NCBI RefSeq assembly: GCF_013141775.1
Contig: NZ_WHOB01000055.1
Location: 17,011-81,010, forward strand
DNA length: 64,000 bases
DNA from: Paenibacillus phytohabitans
GTDB lineage: Bacteria; Bacillota; Bacilli; Paenibacillales; Paenibacillaceae
Direction of reading: 5' to 3'
Shown: in pieces, positions 52,226 through 61,131 of the stretch
Layout of the letters: each line of letters begins with the position of its first letter
How positions within the stretch are numbered: the first letter of the stretch is position 1
Notes under the pieces: model-generated
Databases searched by the model: none
What the model saw: the letters and a program-made list of their open reading frames with translations, nothing else
Told to the model about the DNA's origin: nothing
Program-made: the position numbers and the translations under genes

Positions 52226-53600
52226 TTAATAGACCGACATTTCCCATAAAGAATAGCCGTACTGTGTGCCCCTCTCCGTACCGTTCACCTTCACATACCG
52301 CGCGCTGACCGGGGTGAAGCTGATATCGTCCAGTTCCCCGTCTCCGGTTGCCGCCGAATAAGCCGTTGTCCAGTTCGTGCCATCTGCCGAAGTCTCAATG
52401 GTATAGGATTTGGCATATGCTCCCTCCCAGTTCAGCAGGACGCGGCTGACCGTCTGAGCAGAGCCGAGATCAACCTGAATCCACTGCGGATCACTGAAGG
52501 CCGATTCCCAGCGGGTGCCAGGATCCCCATCTACTGCTCCTGCAGCGGGCTGTTTCGGATTCTCCGAAGCGGTAACTGCCTTATTCAGGGCAAGGTTCAC
52601 CGACGGCGGTGTTCCGCCGGTAATCACCTGCTGCACGGAGGCATCATTGTATCCAGCTGCAGTTACCGTAACCGCGTAAGTCTTCGCTGCTGGGAACAGC
52701 GCGGTGTTCAGCGTAATTTTACCGGCTGTCACGGTATAATCCGCAGCCGCCGCTGTAGTTCCATCCACCTTCACCGCATTGATTGCGCCTCTCCATGCTG
52801 CATTATCCGTGAATGTCAGCTCAACCGGCTGGCCGGCTGCATTCTGCGTTGTATCGGCTGCCAGGGCAGGCGGAGCAAGCGGTGTCACGGTGCCGCCGCT
52901 GCCGTACACTTCCAATTCCCATAAAGAATAGCCGTATTGTGTGCCGCGCTCCGTCCCGTTTACCTTCACATAACGTGCGCTGACCGGGTTAAAGCTGACA
53001 TCATCGAGGGTCCCGTCTCCAGTTGTGGTGGAATACGCTGGCGTCCAGTTCGTACCCTCTGCTGAAGTCTCGATCGTATACGATTTGGCATATGCTCCCT
53101 CCCAGTTCAGCAGGACACGGCTGACCGTCTGAGCAGAGCCGAGATCAACCTGAATCCACTGCGGATCACTGAAGGCCGATTCCCAGCGGGTGCCCGGATC
53201 TCCGTCCACTGCACCCGCAGCCGGCTGTCTCGGATTCTCCGAGGCGGTAACCGCCTTGTTCAGGGCCAGGTTCGCGGAGGTTGTTCCGCCGGTGACCACT
53301 TGCTGCACTGAAGCATCGTTATAGCCCGTTGCAGACACCGTAATCGTGTAGGTCTTCGCCGCAGGGAACAGCGCGGTGTTCAGCGTGATTTTACCGGCTG
53401 CCACGGTATAATTCGCTGCCGCAGCTGAGGTTCCGTCCACCTTCACCGTACTGACCGCACTTCTCCAGGCTGCATTATCCGTGAACGTTAATTCAATAGG
53501 CTGGCCGGCTGCATACTGCGTTGTATCCGCTGTCAGGGCGGGCGGAGTGAGCAGCGTCCCCGAATTCACCTTCGTCGGGTCAACCTTCACCAGCTTCTTG
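52226..53600 (-). repeat. Tandem duplication of a discoidin plus DUF1533 module in the glucanase gene
   Basis: Two copies of about 695 bp, one at roughly 52226-52900 and the other at 52900-53600, have long stretches identical at DNA level, for example the run encoding DPGTRWESAFSDPQWIQVDL in both. They preserve reading frame. Confidence 0.85.
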
Positions 53601-56600
53601 GCTTCAACTACAGCAGAGCCCGTAATTCCTCCCGCGTTGCGGAACGTAACGGTAATTGCCGCATTCGTCGGATTCCAGACCAGTGCACTATATGCCGATC
53701 CTTTCTTATACACAGTTGCACTATACCCGTTCGCCGCCCAAATGTCTTTGGTGCGTGATCCAAGAGTGGCCATGTTATGCACGAACCAGTACGTGTTGAA
53801 CAATTCATTCTGCTGCGGAAGTGCCGGATTCCATTTATTCAGTACAGCCTGCGGATCGCTCAGCGCCTGAATCGGCCAGACAATATGGTACCAGTCCGTT
53901 TCCGGCCCACCGTTATCTGCCACGAAGCCGCTGTATAATGCGGCAGCCTTGGCCGTGTCGAACCCGTAGCTGGTTAAATATTCAGCCGTTGGCAGCCAGT
54001 GAATCCCATAGACATACACCGGATTGCCGTTGAAAAAGGTTCCGAAGAAGTTCGAGCTTCCGTAAATCTGCCCGACAGATTTATGTGTATAGCCCGGAAG
54101 CCAGTTGTCCTGGTCGTAGTTGAACCAGTACTGCTGCACTGCTCTAAGCTCGGTCGTGAAGCCCATAATGGACGCATCCCGGAACGCTGTGTTGCCGGTC
54201 AGTGTGCTCCACATATACTGGCCTACCCAGCCGAACAGTGATTCCCCTGCCGCTTCCTGGTTATTGCCGCTGTCATTGTCAGCATAACCGCCGGCCCATG
54301 AATGTCCTTCATACGGGTCGAAGTTGCGGAAGTACGGATATTTCGGATCGTTCTTCGACGGATTGGCATAATCGCGGATCAGCTCATCAACCATCCCGCT
54401 GAATTTGTTCCTGAAGTCGGTATCATAGGTAGCGAGCACGGCGGAAGCAAAGACATAATAGCCATACGTAAAGTGATGGTCTGTAATGCCGGAGTTCGCG
54501 CCGAACTCGCTGTTCTTATAGATCAGAGTGCCCCAGTCGGAATTGTAGTCAAAATAGTAGTTAGCTTCTCCCGAAGTATACGTATACCAGTCTGTAAGCA
54601 CCGTCTTCATCCGGGAAAGGAACAGATTCTTGTAGCTCTCGCTGCCGATTTGATCGGCGATCAGCACACCCATTGCCAGCGGATGCAGCTTCTTGCCCTG
54701 CCAGTACGCATCAGCCTGCATCAGATTGGTGGCGGTGTCCGTATCCAGCAGCGCCAGATAATTGAGCAGATCCTGTCGGGAGTAGCCGGAATCGCCGGGC
54801 TCGGTGAACTGCGGCACAATGCCGTAGAATTTATCGGCAGTGGCAAAGGAATTGCCCTCCGTAACCTTCATCGTTCCGCGGATCGACGGGAAGGAGACCG
54901 CAGTCAGCGGCGTAGTAGTAACCTTCCACTGGTGGGGAAGCTGCGCCATCAGCGTTGTATTCGGAAAGCCCGAACGCTTGAGTTCTGTAGTCGCATTGAA
55001 GGTGGTCGTGACATCCGATGTGGTCTCGTTGAAGGTATAAGCCACCTTCGTATCCGTCACGAATGCATATCCGTGCTGGTAGAAGTAATTCAGATTTGCG
55101 GGTGCCGGAAGAGCCGACAAGCTCAGGTAGTTCTGGCCTCCGCCCAGCTGGATTTTGAGCTTGGCGCCGACTTTCTTGAAGGTTGTGCCGGCCGGTGCAT
55201 ACAGTCCATAGTTTCGGGTCACCATTACGGGCGTTGGCGCGCCATTGGAATTCGTGACCGCAATGCCGATATGGTCTGCAGTAACCGTGGCGCCGTCAGC
55301 CGCCAGAATCGTATTATTGCTGTCATCGAAGAAGCGGGCCGTTGCCGGCAGGTAGACTTCAGGACTGGCCGGATCGCTGAATTGTGAATAGAGATAAGGC
55401 GAGCCTTTGACGAAGGTCGTCTTCATCTTCTCAGCAGTGCCATCGCTTAACACGGCAGTTGCTGACCAGTCGCCGTAAGCGGTTATCCGGTTCGACATCC
55501 CTGAAGTATTAATATTGCTGGCCATCAGGAACAGATCCGGGCTGCCTGCGGCTTCCTGCGCCTTGCCGTCGGCGCTTAAATAGCCTGCGCCCGGGTTCAG
55601 AACGCTTAGTCCCTGCTTGGTATATTTCGATTTGAGCGGAAGCGTAATAATACCGTTGCCGAGCTGATTGATCATGATCGACTGCCACCAGTCATTGGAA
55701 GGCAGCGGCGCAGTCAGTGCATCCGATTTATACAGCGGATATTTGGGCTGGGGAACCGAGAGGTCATTCGCGGCATAGCTGCCTTGACCTACGGCCACTG
55801 TTGTCAGCGCCGGCAGTGCCGGAATGTTATAGACCGGCTTGGGATCGCCTGTCACATAATCATACGCCTGGAATTCAAAGATCGAGTAGCCGAAAGAGGT
55901 TGCTCTGCTGATGCCGTTCATCCGCAGATAGCGGCCGCTGGCATAGACCGGAAGATTAAGCGTGCCTCCGTCGCCGTGAAGCTCCCGGTAGATTGTAGTC
56001 CATGAACTGCCGTTATTCGAAACCTGAATATCATAGGTCCGGCCGGCGGCAGCCTCCCAATTGAGGATGACCCGGCCAAGCGTCCGTACGCTGCCAAGGT
56101 CCACGCTAAGCCATTCATTATCGGTAGCGTTGGAAGACCAGCGCGTGGTCATGTTACCATCAAACGCCAGTGCCGGCAATGTGGAGCCAGCCGGGAGATA
56201 GTCAGCCACCTGATAAGACGATGCCGTCGCCGGCTTGTTCAAGGCCACATTCGGCCCTAGCACTACCGGAGGAGGATTAACGCCCCCCGTGCCGTAAACC
56301 TCGAACTCGAAGAGGGAAATGCCGTATTGCGTCAGGCTCCGCACGGTTGCAAATACCCGCACATAGCGGCCGGTGCCGCTAAGCGTGAGATCATCCACGC
56401 CGCCATCACCCGTAGTTGTGGAATAGACATCACTCCAGTTCAATTCGTCCGCGGATACCTGGATTTTGTAGGACTTGGCATACGCCCCTTCCCAGCGGAG
56501 TACAACGCGGTCTACTGCGGCAGATGCCCCGAGATCAACATAAATCCAGTTCGGGTCTGCCCCCCATGCACTGCTCCAGCGGGAACCCGTATTGCCGTCC

Positions 56601-56797
56601 ACGGCCAGATCCGGGGTGTTATTGCCCTCCGTGCCCGACGCATAAGCAGGGCGGTCCTGGGAGAGCAGATAAGAGCCAGCGGCATGCGCCCGGCCGGGCG
56701 GAATGACCAATGCGACACTTAGCAGCATGATTATGCTCAGAAAAAAAGCGGTGCCGTTTATACCTTTCTTGCGTTTTAACCTTTTCGAATATGTCAT
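52226..56797 (-). CDS. Secreted GH81 endo-beta-1,3-glucanase with four discoidin domains
   Basis: The 1523-residue protein has a signal peptide (FFLSIIMLLSVALVIP, cut near AHAAG). Two discoidin (F5/8 type C) domains cover about residues 41-175 and 180-315. The GH81 catalytic domain runs to about 1060 and contains PLPSNDWWQSIM, TDHHFTYGYYV with catalytic Asp, and the acidic NNQEAAGESLFGW region. A DUF1533-type domain then a discoidin domain follow, and that pair is repeated once more (about 1066-1297 and 1298-1523). Discoidin domains probably bind glycans. The enzyme cuts beta-1,3-glucan such as fungal walls, laminarin or curdlan. GAGGAGG lies before the ATG; it heads the operon with the binding protein and YesN/YesM. 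Confidence 0.92.
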   Translation of the reverse strand: MTYSKRLKRKKGINGTAFFLSIIMLLSVALVIPPGRAHAAGSYLLSQDRPAYASGTEGNNTPDLAVDGNTGSRWSSAWGADPNWIYVDLGASAAVDRVVLRWEGAYAKSYKIQVSADELNWSDVYSTTTGDGGVDDLTLSGTGRYVRVFATVRSLTQYGISLFEFEVYGTGGVNPPPVVLGPNVALNKPATASSYQVADYLPAGSTLPALAFDGNMTTRWSSNATDNEWLSVDLGSVRTLGRVILNWEAAAGRTYDIQVSNNGSSWTTIYRELHGDGGTLNLPVYASGRYLRMNGISRATSFGYSIFEFQAYDYVTGDPKPVYNIPALPALTTVAVGQGSYAANDLSVPQPKYPLYKSDALTAPLPSNDWWQSIMINQLGNGIITLPLKSKYTKQGLSVLNPGAGYLSADGKAQEAAGSPDLFLMASNINTSGMSNRITAYGDWSATAVLSDGTAEKMKTTFVKGSPYLYSQFSDPASPEVYLPATARFFDDSNNTILAADGATVTADHIGIAVTNSNGAPTPVMVTRNYGLYAPAGTTFKKVGAKLKIQLGGGQNYLSLSALPAPANLNYFYQHGYAFVTDTKVAYTFNETTSDVTTTFNATTELKRSGFPNTTLMAQLPHQWKVTTTPLTAVSFPSIRGTMKVTEGNSFATADKFYGIVPQFTEPGDSGYSRQDLLNYLALLDTDTATNLMQADAYWQGKKLHPLAMGVLIADQIGSESYKNLFLSRMKTVLTDWYTYTSGEANYYFDYNSDWGTLIYKNSEFGANSGITDHHFTYGYYVFASAVLATYDTDFRNKFSGMVDELIRDYANPSKNDPKYPYFRNFDPYEGHSWAGGYADNDSGNNQEAAGESLFGWVGQYMWSTLTGNTAFRDASIMGFTTELRAVQQYWFNYDQDNWLPGYTHKSVGQIYGSSNFFGTFFNGNPVYVYGIHWLPTAEYLTSYGFDTAKAAALYSGFVADNGGPETDWYHIVWPIQALSDPQAVLNKWNPALPQQNELFNTYWFVHNMATLGSRTKDIWAANGYSATVYKKGSAYSALVWNPTNAAITVTFRNAGGITGSAVVEAKKLVKVDPTKVNSGTLLTPPALTADTTQYAAGQPIELTFTDNAAWRSAVSTVKVDGTSAAAANYTVAAGKITLNTALFPAAKTYTITVSATGYNDASVQQVVTGGTTSANLALNKAVTASENPRQPAAGAVDGDPGTRWESAFSDPQWIQVDLGSAQTVSRVLLNWEGAYAKSYTIETSAEGTNWTPAYSTTTGDGTLDDVSFNPVSARYVKVNGTERGTQYGYSLWELEVYGSGGTVTPLAPPALAADTTQNAAGQPVELTFTDNAAWRGAINAVKVDGTTAAAADYTVTAGKITLNTALFPAAKTYAVTVTAAGYNDASVQQVITGGTPPSVNLALNKAVTASENPKQPAAGAVDGDPGTRWESAFSDPQWIQVDLGSAQTVSRVLLNWEGAYAKSYTIETSADGTNWTTAYSAATGDGELDDISFTPVSARYVKVNGTERGTQYGYSLWEMSVY

Positions 56798-56914
56798 TAC
56801 CCTTAATCCTCCTCATGTCTATTGGTATGCAGCCATCCAGCCCATAGCAAATTCTTTCCCGGTGTGATCATCAGCCTCCTTTTACCTTGGTTTAAGCAGT
56901 CTACATCCCATGTA

Positions 56915-56928
56915 TATAAGCGCTTTCA
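56915..56928 (-). promoter_or_regulatory. Cre-like site upstream of the glucanase operon
   Basis: TGAAAGCGCTTATA on the minus strand matches the CcpA consensus at 12 of 14 positions, 118 bases before the GH81 start. The core TGAAAGCGCTT is identical to that before the ABC importer at 37158-37171. Confidence 0.5.
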
Positions 56929-57134
56929 TAGCTTCAAGCTAAGCGTACCTTTTACCGAAACCGGTTGCAATTATACAAATCAACGATTTTATGCAGAAAG
57001 TAAGGATTAACTTATTTTCGCAGCAAAAGCCCGCTCTTTCATCATCTAACGGACAAAAATAGAGGCTACTTCTGGGGCAGCCTCCGGTGAAATAAAGAGC
57101 ACCAATGCTCCTCACTTCTTTCGGGGAAGCGCAT

Positions 57135-57316
57135 TGTATTCGGTTTTTCACATACATCAGGCCTGATAACCCTCACAGAAGCACATTGTATTCGGTTTTT
57201 CGCATACATTAGGCCTGATAACCCTCACGGAAGCAGATTGCTTGTATTCGGTTTTTCGCATACATTTGGTCCGGTTACCCTGAGGGAAGCACATTGTATT
57301 CGATTTTTCGCATACA
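57135..57316. repeat. Four-copy hairpin array, same core as 11669-11794
   Basis: Copies start at 57135, 57187, 57243 and 57295 (52, 56 and 52 bp apart). The arms are TGTATTCG and CGCATACA (first copy CACATACA) around a T-rich loop, almost identical to the three copies at 11669-11794. Spacers are 30, 34 and 30 bp and similar to each other (ACCCTCACGGAAGC-type). Confidence 0.93.
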
Positions 57317-57390
57317 TTTGGTCCTCCATCGGCCCGTCTTCCGGGGGTTCAGCGGAATTCCTGACGTATAGCATAATTTCCTAAATCACC

Positions 57391-57416
57391 AAAAAACCGG
57401 CCCCCATGGGGCCGGC
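57391..57416 (-). terminator. Terminator of uvrC
   Basis: GGCCGGCCCC and GGGGCCGG form a stem across ATG, followed on the minus strand by six T residues, 27 bases past the uvrC stop. Confidence 0.93.
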
Positions 57417-57443
57417 CTCTGTTTCGTTACCGTTTGAGCCTAT

Positions 57444-59435
57444 TTATAATGACGGTTCCTCATCCTTGAGCGCATCCAGAATCTGCCGGGCCAGCTTCTC
57501 GCCAATAGACAGAACACGGAAATCTTCCACGGAAGCTTCCTTGATCTTCTTCAACGAGCCGAAATGCTTCAGCAGCGACTTCCGGCGCTTCTCCCCGATT
57601 CCCGGAACCGAATCCAGCTTCGAGGTGACCATCGATTTGCCGCGCTGTTCGCGGTGGAACGTAATTGCGAACCGGTGAACCTCATCCTGAATCCGCTGCA
57701 GGAGATAGAATTCCTGGCTGTCCCGGGCCAGCGATACCGGTTCGGCGGAATCCCCGACCAGCAGCTGCGCCGTTCTGTGCTTATCATCCTTGACGATACC
57801 GCAGACCGGAATGAACAGACCCAGCTCATTCTGCAGAATATCGATCGCCGAGGAGATCTGGCCTTTGCCTCCATCGACCACGATCAGGTCAGGCTTCGGC
57901 AGATTCTCCTTGAGCACCCGTTCATACCGGCGGCGGATGACCTCACGCATCGTCTCATAATCATCCGGCCCCTGCACAGTGCGGACCTTATATTTACGGT
58001 ACTCTTTGCGGGCTGGCTTGCCGTCAATGAACACAACCATGGCCGAGACCGGATTCGTCCCCTGGATATTCGAGTTATCGAAAGCTTCAATCCGGTTAAG
58101 CGATTCAAGTCCCAGGCTCTGTCCCAGACTGCTCGCCGCACCGGAGGTGCGCTCCTCATCCCGCTCAATCAGACGGAACTTCTCATCCAGCGCCACCCGG
58201 CTGTTCTGGCAGGCCATGCCGACCATCTGCTTCTTGAGCCCGCGCTGCGGCACAAGTACTTTGATGCCCAGCCATTCCTGCAGGGCTGCCGCTCCTCCGG
58301 CCGCGTCCACGGTTCCTTCAGCAGCCGCTTCCTGTTCCGCCTGCTCCTGCGGCGGCGCTGCAACCTCCGCCCTATCCTCCGCCTCCAGCGCTGCCTGCAT
58401 TTCCCGGCTGCCCAGCATGCCTGCAGCAGTCTGCAAGCCCGTTACCGCAGCACCTGTACCGGTCTCTGGCGTTAGCGCTTTGACAGCTCCGTCACTCAGC
58501 ATATCCGGCAGCAGGATCTCCTGCGGCAATGCCGGGTTATCGCTGTAATACTGCGTCACATAAGACATGAAGTCACTGTACGCCTCCCCGTAGAACGGAA
58601 AAGCCGACGAGTGGCGCTGAATCATTTTCCCCTGCCGCATATACAGGATCTGCACACACATCCAGCCCTTGTCTACCGCGTAACCGAAGACGTCACGGTC
58701 CTTGGTGTCAGCCGTATTGATCTTCTGCTTCTCCATCAGGGCATCGATGTGAATAATCTGATCCCGCAGCTCCTTGGCCCGCTCGAAATACAGCTCTTCT
58801 GCGGCTTCCTGCATTTTCTTATGCAGATCCTTCTTCACCGCATCATGCCCCCCGTTCAGGAAGGACGAGATACTCTGCGTAATCTCCTCGTAAGCAGACT
58901 TCGGCACTTCCTTCTCGCAGGGAGCCAGACACTGGCCCATGTGATAATACAGGCAGACCTCCTTCGGCATCACCCCGCACTTGCGCAGCGGATACATACG
59001 GTCCAGCAGCTTCTTGGTCTGCTGGGCCGCATAGCTATTCGGATACGGGCCGAAATATTTAGCTTTATCTTTCAGCACCCGCCGCGTGACCTCAAGGCGC
59101 GGATGCGTTTCATTCGTTATTTTCAAATACGGAAAAGTCTTATCATCCTTCAGCAGCACGTTGTAACGCGGCATATGCTTCTTGATCAGATTGCACTCCA
59201 GAATGAGTGCTTCCATATTGCTCGATGTGACGATATATTCGAAATCAACAATATTGGCGACAAGCCGCTGCGTCTTGCCGTTGTGGCTGCCGGTGAAATA
59301 AGAGCGCACGCGGTTCTTCAGCACCTTGGCCTTGCCCACATAAATAATCGTACCCTCATCATTCTTCATTAGATAGCAGCCGGGCAGATCAGGCAGCAGC
59401 GCCAGTTTGTTGCGGATATTATCCATATAATCCAT
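57444..59435 (-). CDS. uvrC: UvrABC excinuclease subunit C with an extra Ala/Glu-rich insert
   Basis: UvrC makes both cuts around damaged DNA in nucleotide excision repair. The N-terminal GIY-YIG nuclease (LPGCYLMKNDEGTIIYVGKAK), the UvrB-binding helices, the RNase H-like second nuclease (EAFDNSNIQG, VVDGGKGQ, DEVHRFAI) and C-terminal helix-hairpin-helix (VPGIGEKRRKSLLKHFGS) are all visible. At 663 residues it is about 60 longer than usual; the excess is an Ala/Glu/Gln-rich stretch near residues 322-395 (LEAEDRAEVAAPPQEQAEQE and neighbours) before the second nuclease. The start at 59435 follows GGTGGGGGAG; the frame extends upstream without homology. Confidence 0.95.
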   Translation of the reverse strand: MDYMDNIRNKLALLPDLPGCYLMKNDEGTIIYVGKAKVLKNRVRSYFTGSHNGKTQRLVANIVDFEYIVTSSNMEALILECNLIKKHMPRYNVLLKDDKTFPYLKITNETHPRLEVTRRVLKDKAKYFGPYPNSYAAQQTKKLLDRMYPLRKCGVMPKEVCLYYHMGQCLAPCEKEVPKSAYEEITQSISSFLNGGHDAVKKDLHKKMQEAAEELYFERAKELRDQIIHIDALMEKQKINTADTKDRDVFGYAVDKGWMCVQILYMRQGKMIQRHSSAFPFYGEAYSDFMSYVTQYYSDNPALPQEILLPDMLSDGAVKALTPETGTGAAVTGLQTAAGMLGSREMQAALEAEDRAEVAAPPQEQAEQEAAAEGTVDAAGGAAALQEWLGIKVLVPQRGLKKQMVGMACQNSRVALDEKFRLIERDEERTSGAASSLGQSLGLESLNRIEAFDNSNIQGTNPVSAMVVFIDGKPARKEYRKYKVRTVQGPDDYETMREVIRRRYERVLKENLPKPDLIVVDGGKGQISSAIDILQNELGLFIPVCGIVKDDKHRTAQLLVGDSAEPVSLARDSQEFYLLQRIQDEVHRFAITFHREQRGKSMVTSKLDSVPGIGEKRRKSLLKHFGSLKKIKEASVEDFRVLSIGEKLARQILDALKDEEPSL

Positions 59436-59534
59436 GAGTTCTCCCCCACCTGTTACTACAGTGTTATAAGGTAAGTTTAGAATAGAATGTACTACAGATT
59501 CAAGCCTTATTATAGAACACCCGTTTCTATTTGA

Positions 59535-59575
59535 CACACAAAGCGCCTTCGGATGACCGAAGGCGCTTTGTGTGA
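59535..59575. terminator. Perfect palindromic terminator after trxA
   Basis: CACACAAAGCGCCTTCGG pairs perfectly with its complement across ATGA. It lies 40 bases past the trxA stop, on the uvrC side. Confidence 0.8.
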
Positions 59576-59614
59576 AGGGGCCGCGAGGCCCCCGGATACA
59601 GCAGAATTAATCTT

Positions 59615-59932
59615 TTATTGATGTTTTGCTACGATATTCTTAAGGGAATCCTTGGAGTTCAGTCCTACGACTTTGTCCACGGGTTGGCCGTCTTTGAAGA
59701 AGATCAGAGTAGGGATACTCATCACTCCAAAACGGGAAGCCGTCTCAGGATTCTCATCTACATTCAATTTAGCAATTTTTACGCCGTCTCCCAGCTCGGT
59801 GGACAATTCCTCCAGAATAGGGGCAAGCATTTTGCAAGGGCCGCACCAAGGTGCCCAGAAGTCTACTACTACAGTACCTTGACCTTCCACTTCATTACCG
59901 AAGGATTGGTCAGACACGTTCACGATAGCCAT
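59615..59932 (-). CDS. trxA: Thioredoxin
   Basis: The 105-residue protein has the active site WAPWCGPCKMLAP (residues 28-40; Cys32 and Cys35), the cis-proline MSIPTLIFF and the final GLNSKDSLKNIV helix. It reduces disulfides in cytoplasmic proteins with electrons from thioredoxin reductase. GAGGAGG before the ATG at 59932 fixes the start. A single-gene unit upstream of uvrC, in the same order as in other Bacillales. Confidence 0.97.
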   Translation of the reverse strand: MAIVNVSDQSFGNEVEGQGTVVVDFWAPWCGPCKMLAPILEELSTELGDGVKIAKLNVDENPETASRFGVMSIPTLIFFKDGQPVDKVVGLNSKDSLKNIVAKHQ

Positions 59933-60195
59933 GATATTGTTCCTCCTCAAAGTTTTGTGAGCATCCGCTTCCTGAAACAGTATTGTTCAAAATACTTGGA
60001 AGCCTAAGCTTAGCTGTACGAAATAAGATCCGCTTCTATAGCGTGAGCCAAGGCGGCGAAAATTACTCCGAGAATATAGCGGGATAAAATGCTTCATGTA
60101 ATATGATAACCAGATTACCATTTAGCGACACATCCACAGTATAACATAATTACAATGCATTTAATATATGTTTCATAAAATTATATTGTATAAAA

Positions 60196-60684
60196 TCAAA
60201 TTAGCCTAAGGTTTAACTTCATCGTCCGGGAGGTTCCGGATATCCCGAAATATTCGAATCCAAGCTTGTCATATAAGCGGACGGCCGCCTGATTCTCCGG
60301 ATCTACACTAAGAGAAACCGATGGGTATCCATCGGATACGGCTTGCTGGATGATGGCCTCCATTAGTCTGATTCCCAAGCCCCGCTTTCTATAGCCGGGC
60401 CGTATAGCGACACCTAATTCAGGGGTTCCAGCATCCACGAATCCATAGCTTTGGTTCGTCTCATCAAACAGTCTGTACCATGCAGCACCTGCGGGCTGAT
60501 TGTCAATCAGAGCGATTAGCGCCCTATCACCTTCTTTTCCCCAATTCTCGTTGTACTTCACGATATCCGGTGAACTCAGCAGCTCACTCCTGGAGGGCTT
60601 CCCTTGTACTATATTGATTGACTCATAATGCATATCCATTAGAAAATCGTATTCCTGCGGTTCCATAGGTCTAATACTTATCAT
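60196..60684 (-). CDS. GNAT family N-acetyltransferase
   Basis: The protein (162 residues) has the GNAT core: ELGVAIRPGYRKRGLGIRLME with the acetyl-CoA loop (R-K-R-G-L-G), followed by SVSLSVDPENQAAVRLYDKLGFEYFG, the canonical C-terminal motif B. It probably acetylates a small molecule or protein; the substrate is unknown. The start at 60684 follows AAAGAGGTGA; a longer frame to 60711 has weaker support. It is separated from trxA by 263 bases of AT-rich sequence. Confidence 0.9.
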   Translation of the reverse strand: MISIRPMEPQEYDFLMDMHYESINIVQGKPSRSELLSSPDIVKYNENWGKEGDRALIALIDNQPAGAAWYRLFDETNQSYGFVDAGTPELGVAIRPGYRKRGLGIRLMEAIIQQAVSDGYPSVSLSVDPENQAAVRLYDKLGFEYFGISGTSRTMKLNLRLI

Positions 60685-60777
60685 CGAATCACCTCTTTGC
60701 ATCTCATACAAGGCTAGGCGCTGATCTTATCTTTACATCTTCCCGGCAAGTTCGTATACTTGAAGAAAGCGCATTAA

Positions 60778-60806
60778 TTGTCAATGACTTCTCTCACATG
60801 TATAAC
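60778..60806 (+). promoter_or_regulatory. Sigma-A promoter of the 52-residue membrane protein
   Basis: TTGTCA and TATAAC are exactly 17 bases apart, 47 bases before the start codon, a good housekeeping-type promoter. Confidence 0.65.
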
Positions 60807-60852
60807 TGTAACTTACTTTGCACAGTCATGCAACAGCAAGGAGGAAGAAACG

Positions 60853-61011
60853 ATGGATGTCAACGCGCAAGTCCGTGACCCGCGGGAGCATGTCAACGAA
60901 GAGCCCCGTAATGACCTTGGCGACCTAATGGCCGGTTTTTTTGGAATGACAGGATTTATGACCGTAGTTTTCTTCGGGATGGTTATCATCAAGTTCATTA
61001 TGTCCGAATAA
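60853..61011 (+). CDS. Small single-pass membrane protein, possibly YqzM-like
   Basis: The 52-residue protein has a hydrophilic acidic half (DPREHVNEEPRNDLGDLMAG) and one hydrophobic segment (FMTVVFFGMVIIKFIMS). AAGGAGG ten bases before ATG 60853 and the promoter upstream make it a convincing gene. The ND...GF...GF...VIIKFI layout resembles YqzM-type small proteins from memory; the function is unknown. Confidence 0.72.
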   Translation: MDVNAQVRDPREHVNEEPRNDLGDLMAGFFGMTGFMTVVFFGMVIIKFIMSE

Positions 61012-61077
61012 AGCTGCAGGCAGCAGAGCAACACCGAAGTTTACGCAAAAGCTAGATGCATACGGAGAACTCATACC

Positions 61078-61131
61078 AAACAGCGGCGGGGCCAGGGACT
61101 TCAATGTCCGGGTCCCGCCGCTGTTTGTGTG
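61078..61131 (+). terminator. Terminator after the small membrane protein gene
   Basis: AAACAGCGGCGGG pairs with CCCGCCGCTGTTT around an inner GGAC/GTCC hairpin, followed by a T-containing stretch. It ends the transcript 66 bases past the stop. Confidence 0.85.

Larger units (their letters stand above)
56798..57443. other. Intergenic region between glucanase operon and uvrC
   Basis: No gene is seen in 646 bases. It holds the cre-like site 56915-56928, the hairpin array 57135-57316 and the uvrC terminator 57391-57416. The stretch 56960-57120 is AT-rich with no recognised element. Confidence 0.75.

Noticed and set aside
54302..55387. 361-codon open frame opposite the glucanase
   Set aside because: It lies wholly inside the GH81 coding region in antisense and has no recognisable domain.
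57135..57316. CRISPR array
   Set aside because: The repeat and spacer lengths are suggestive, but the spacers are similar to each other, as in a tandem duplication, and there are no cas genes.
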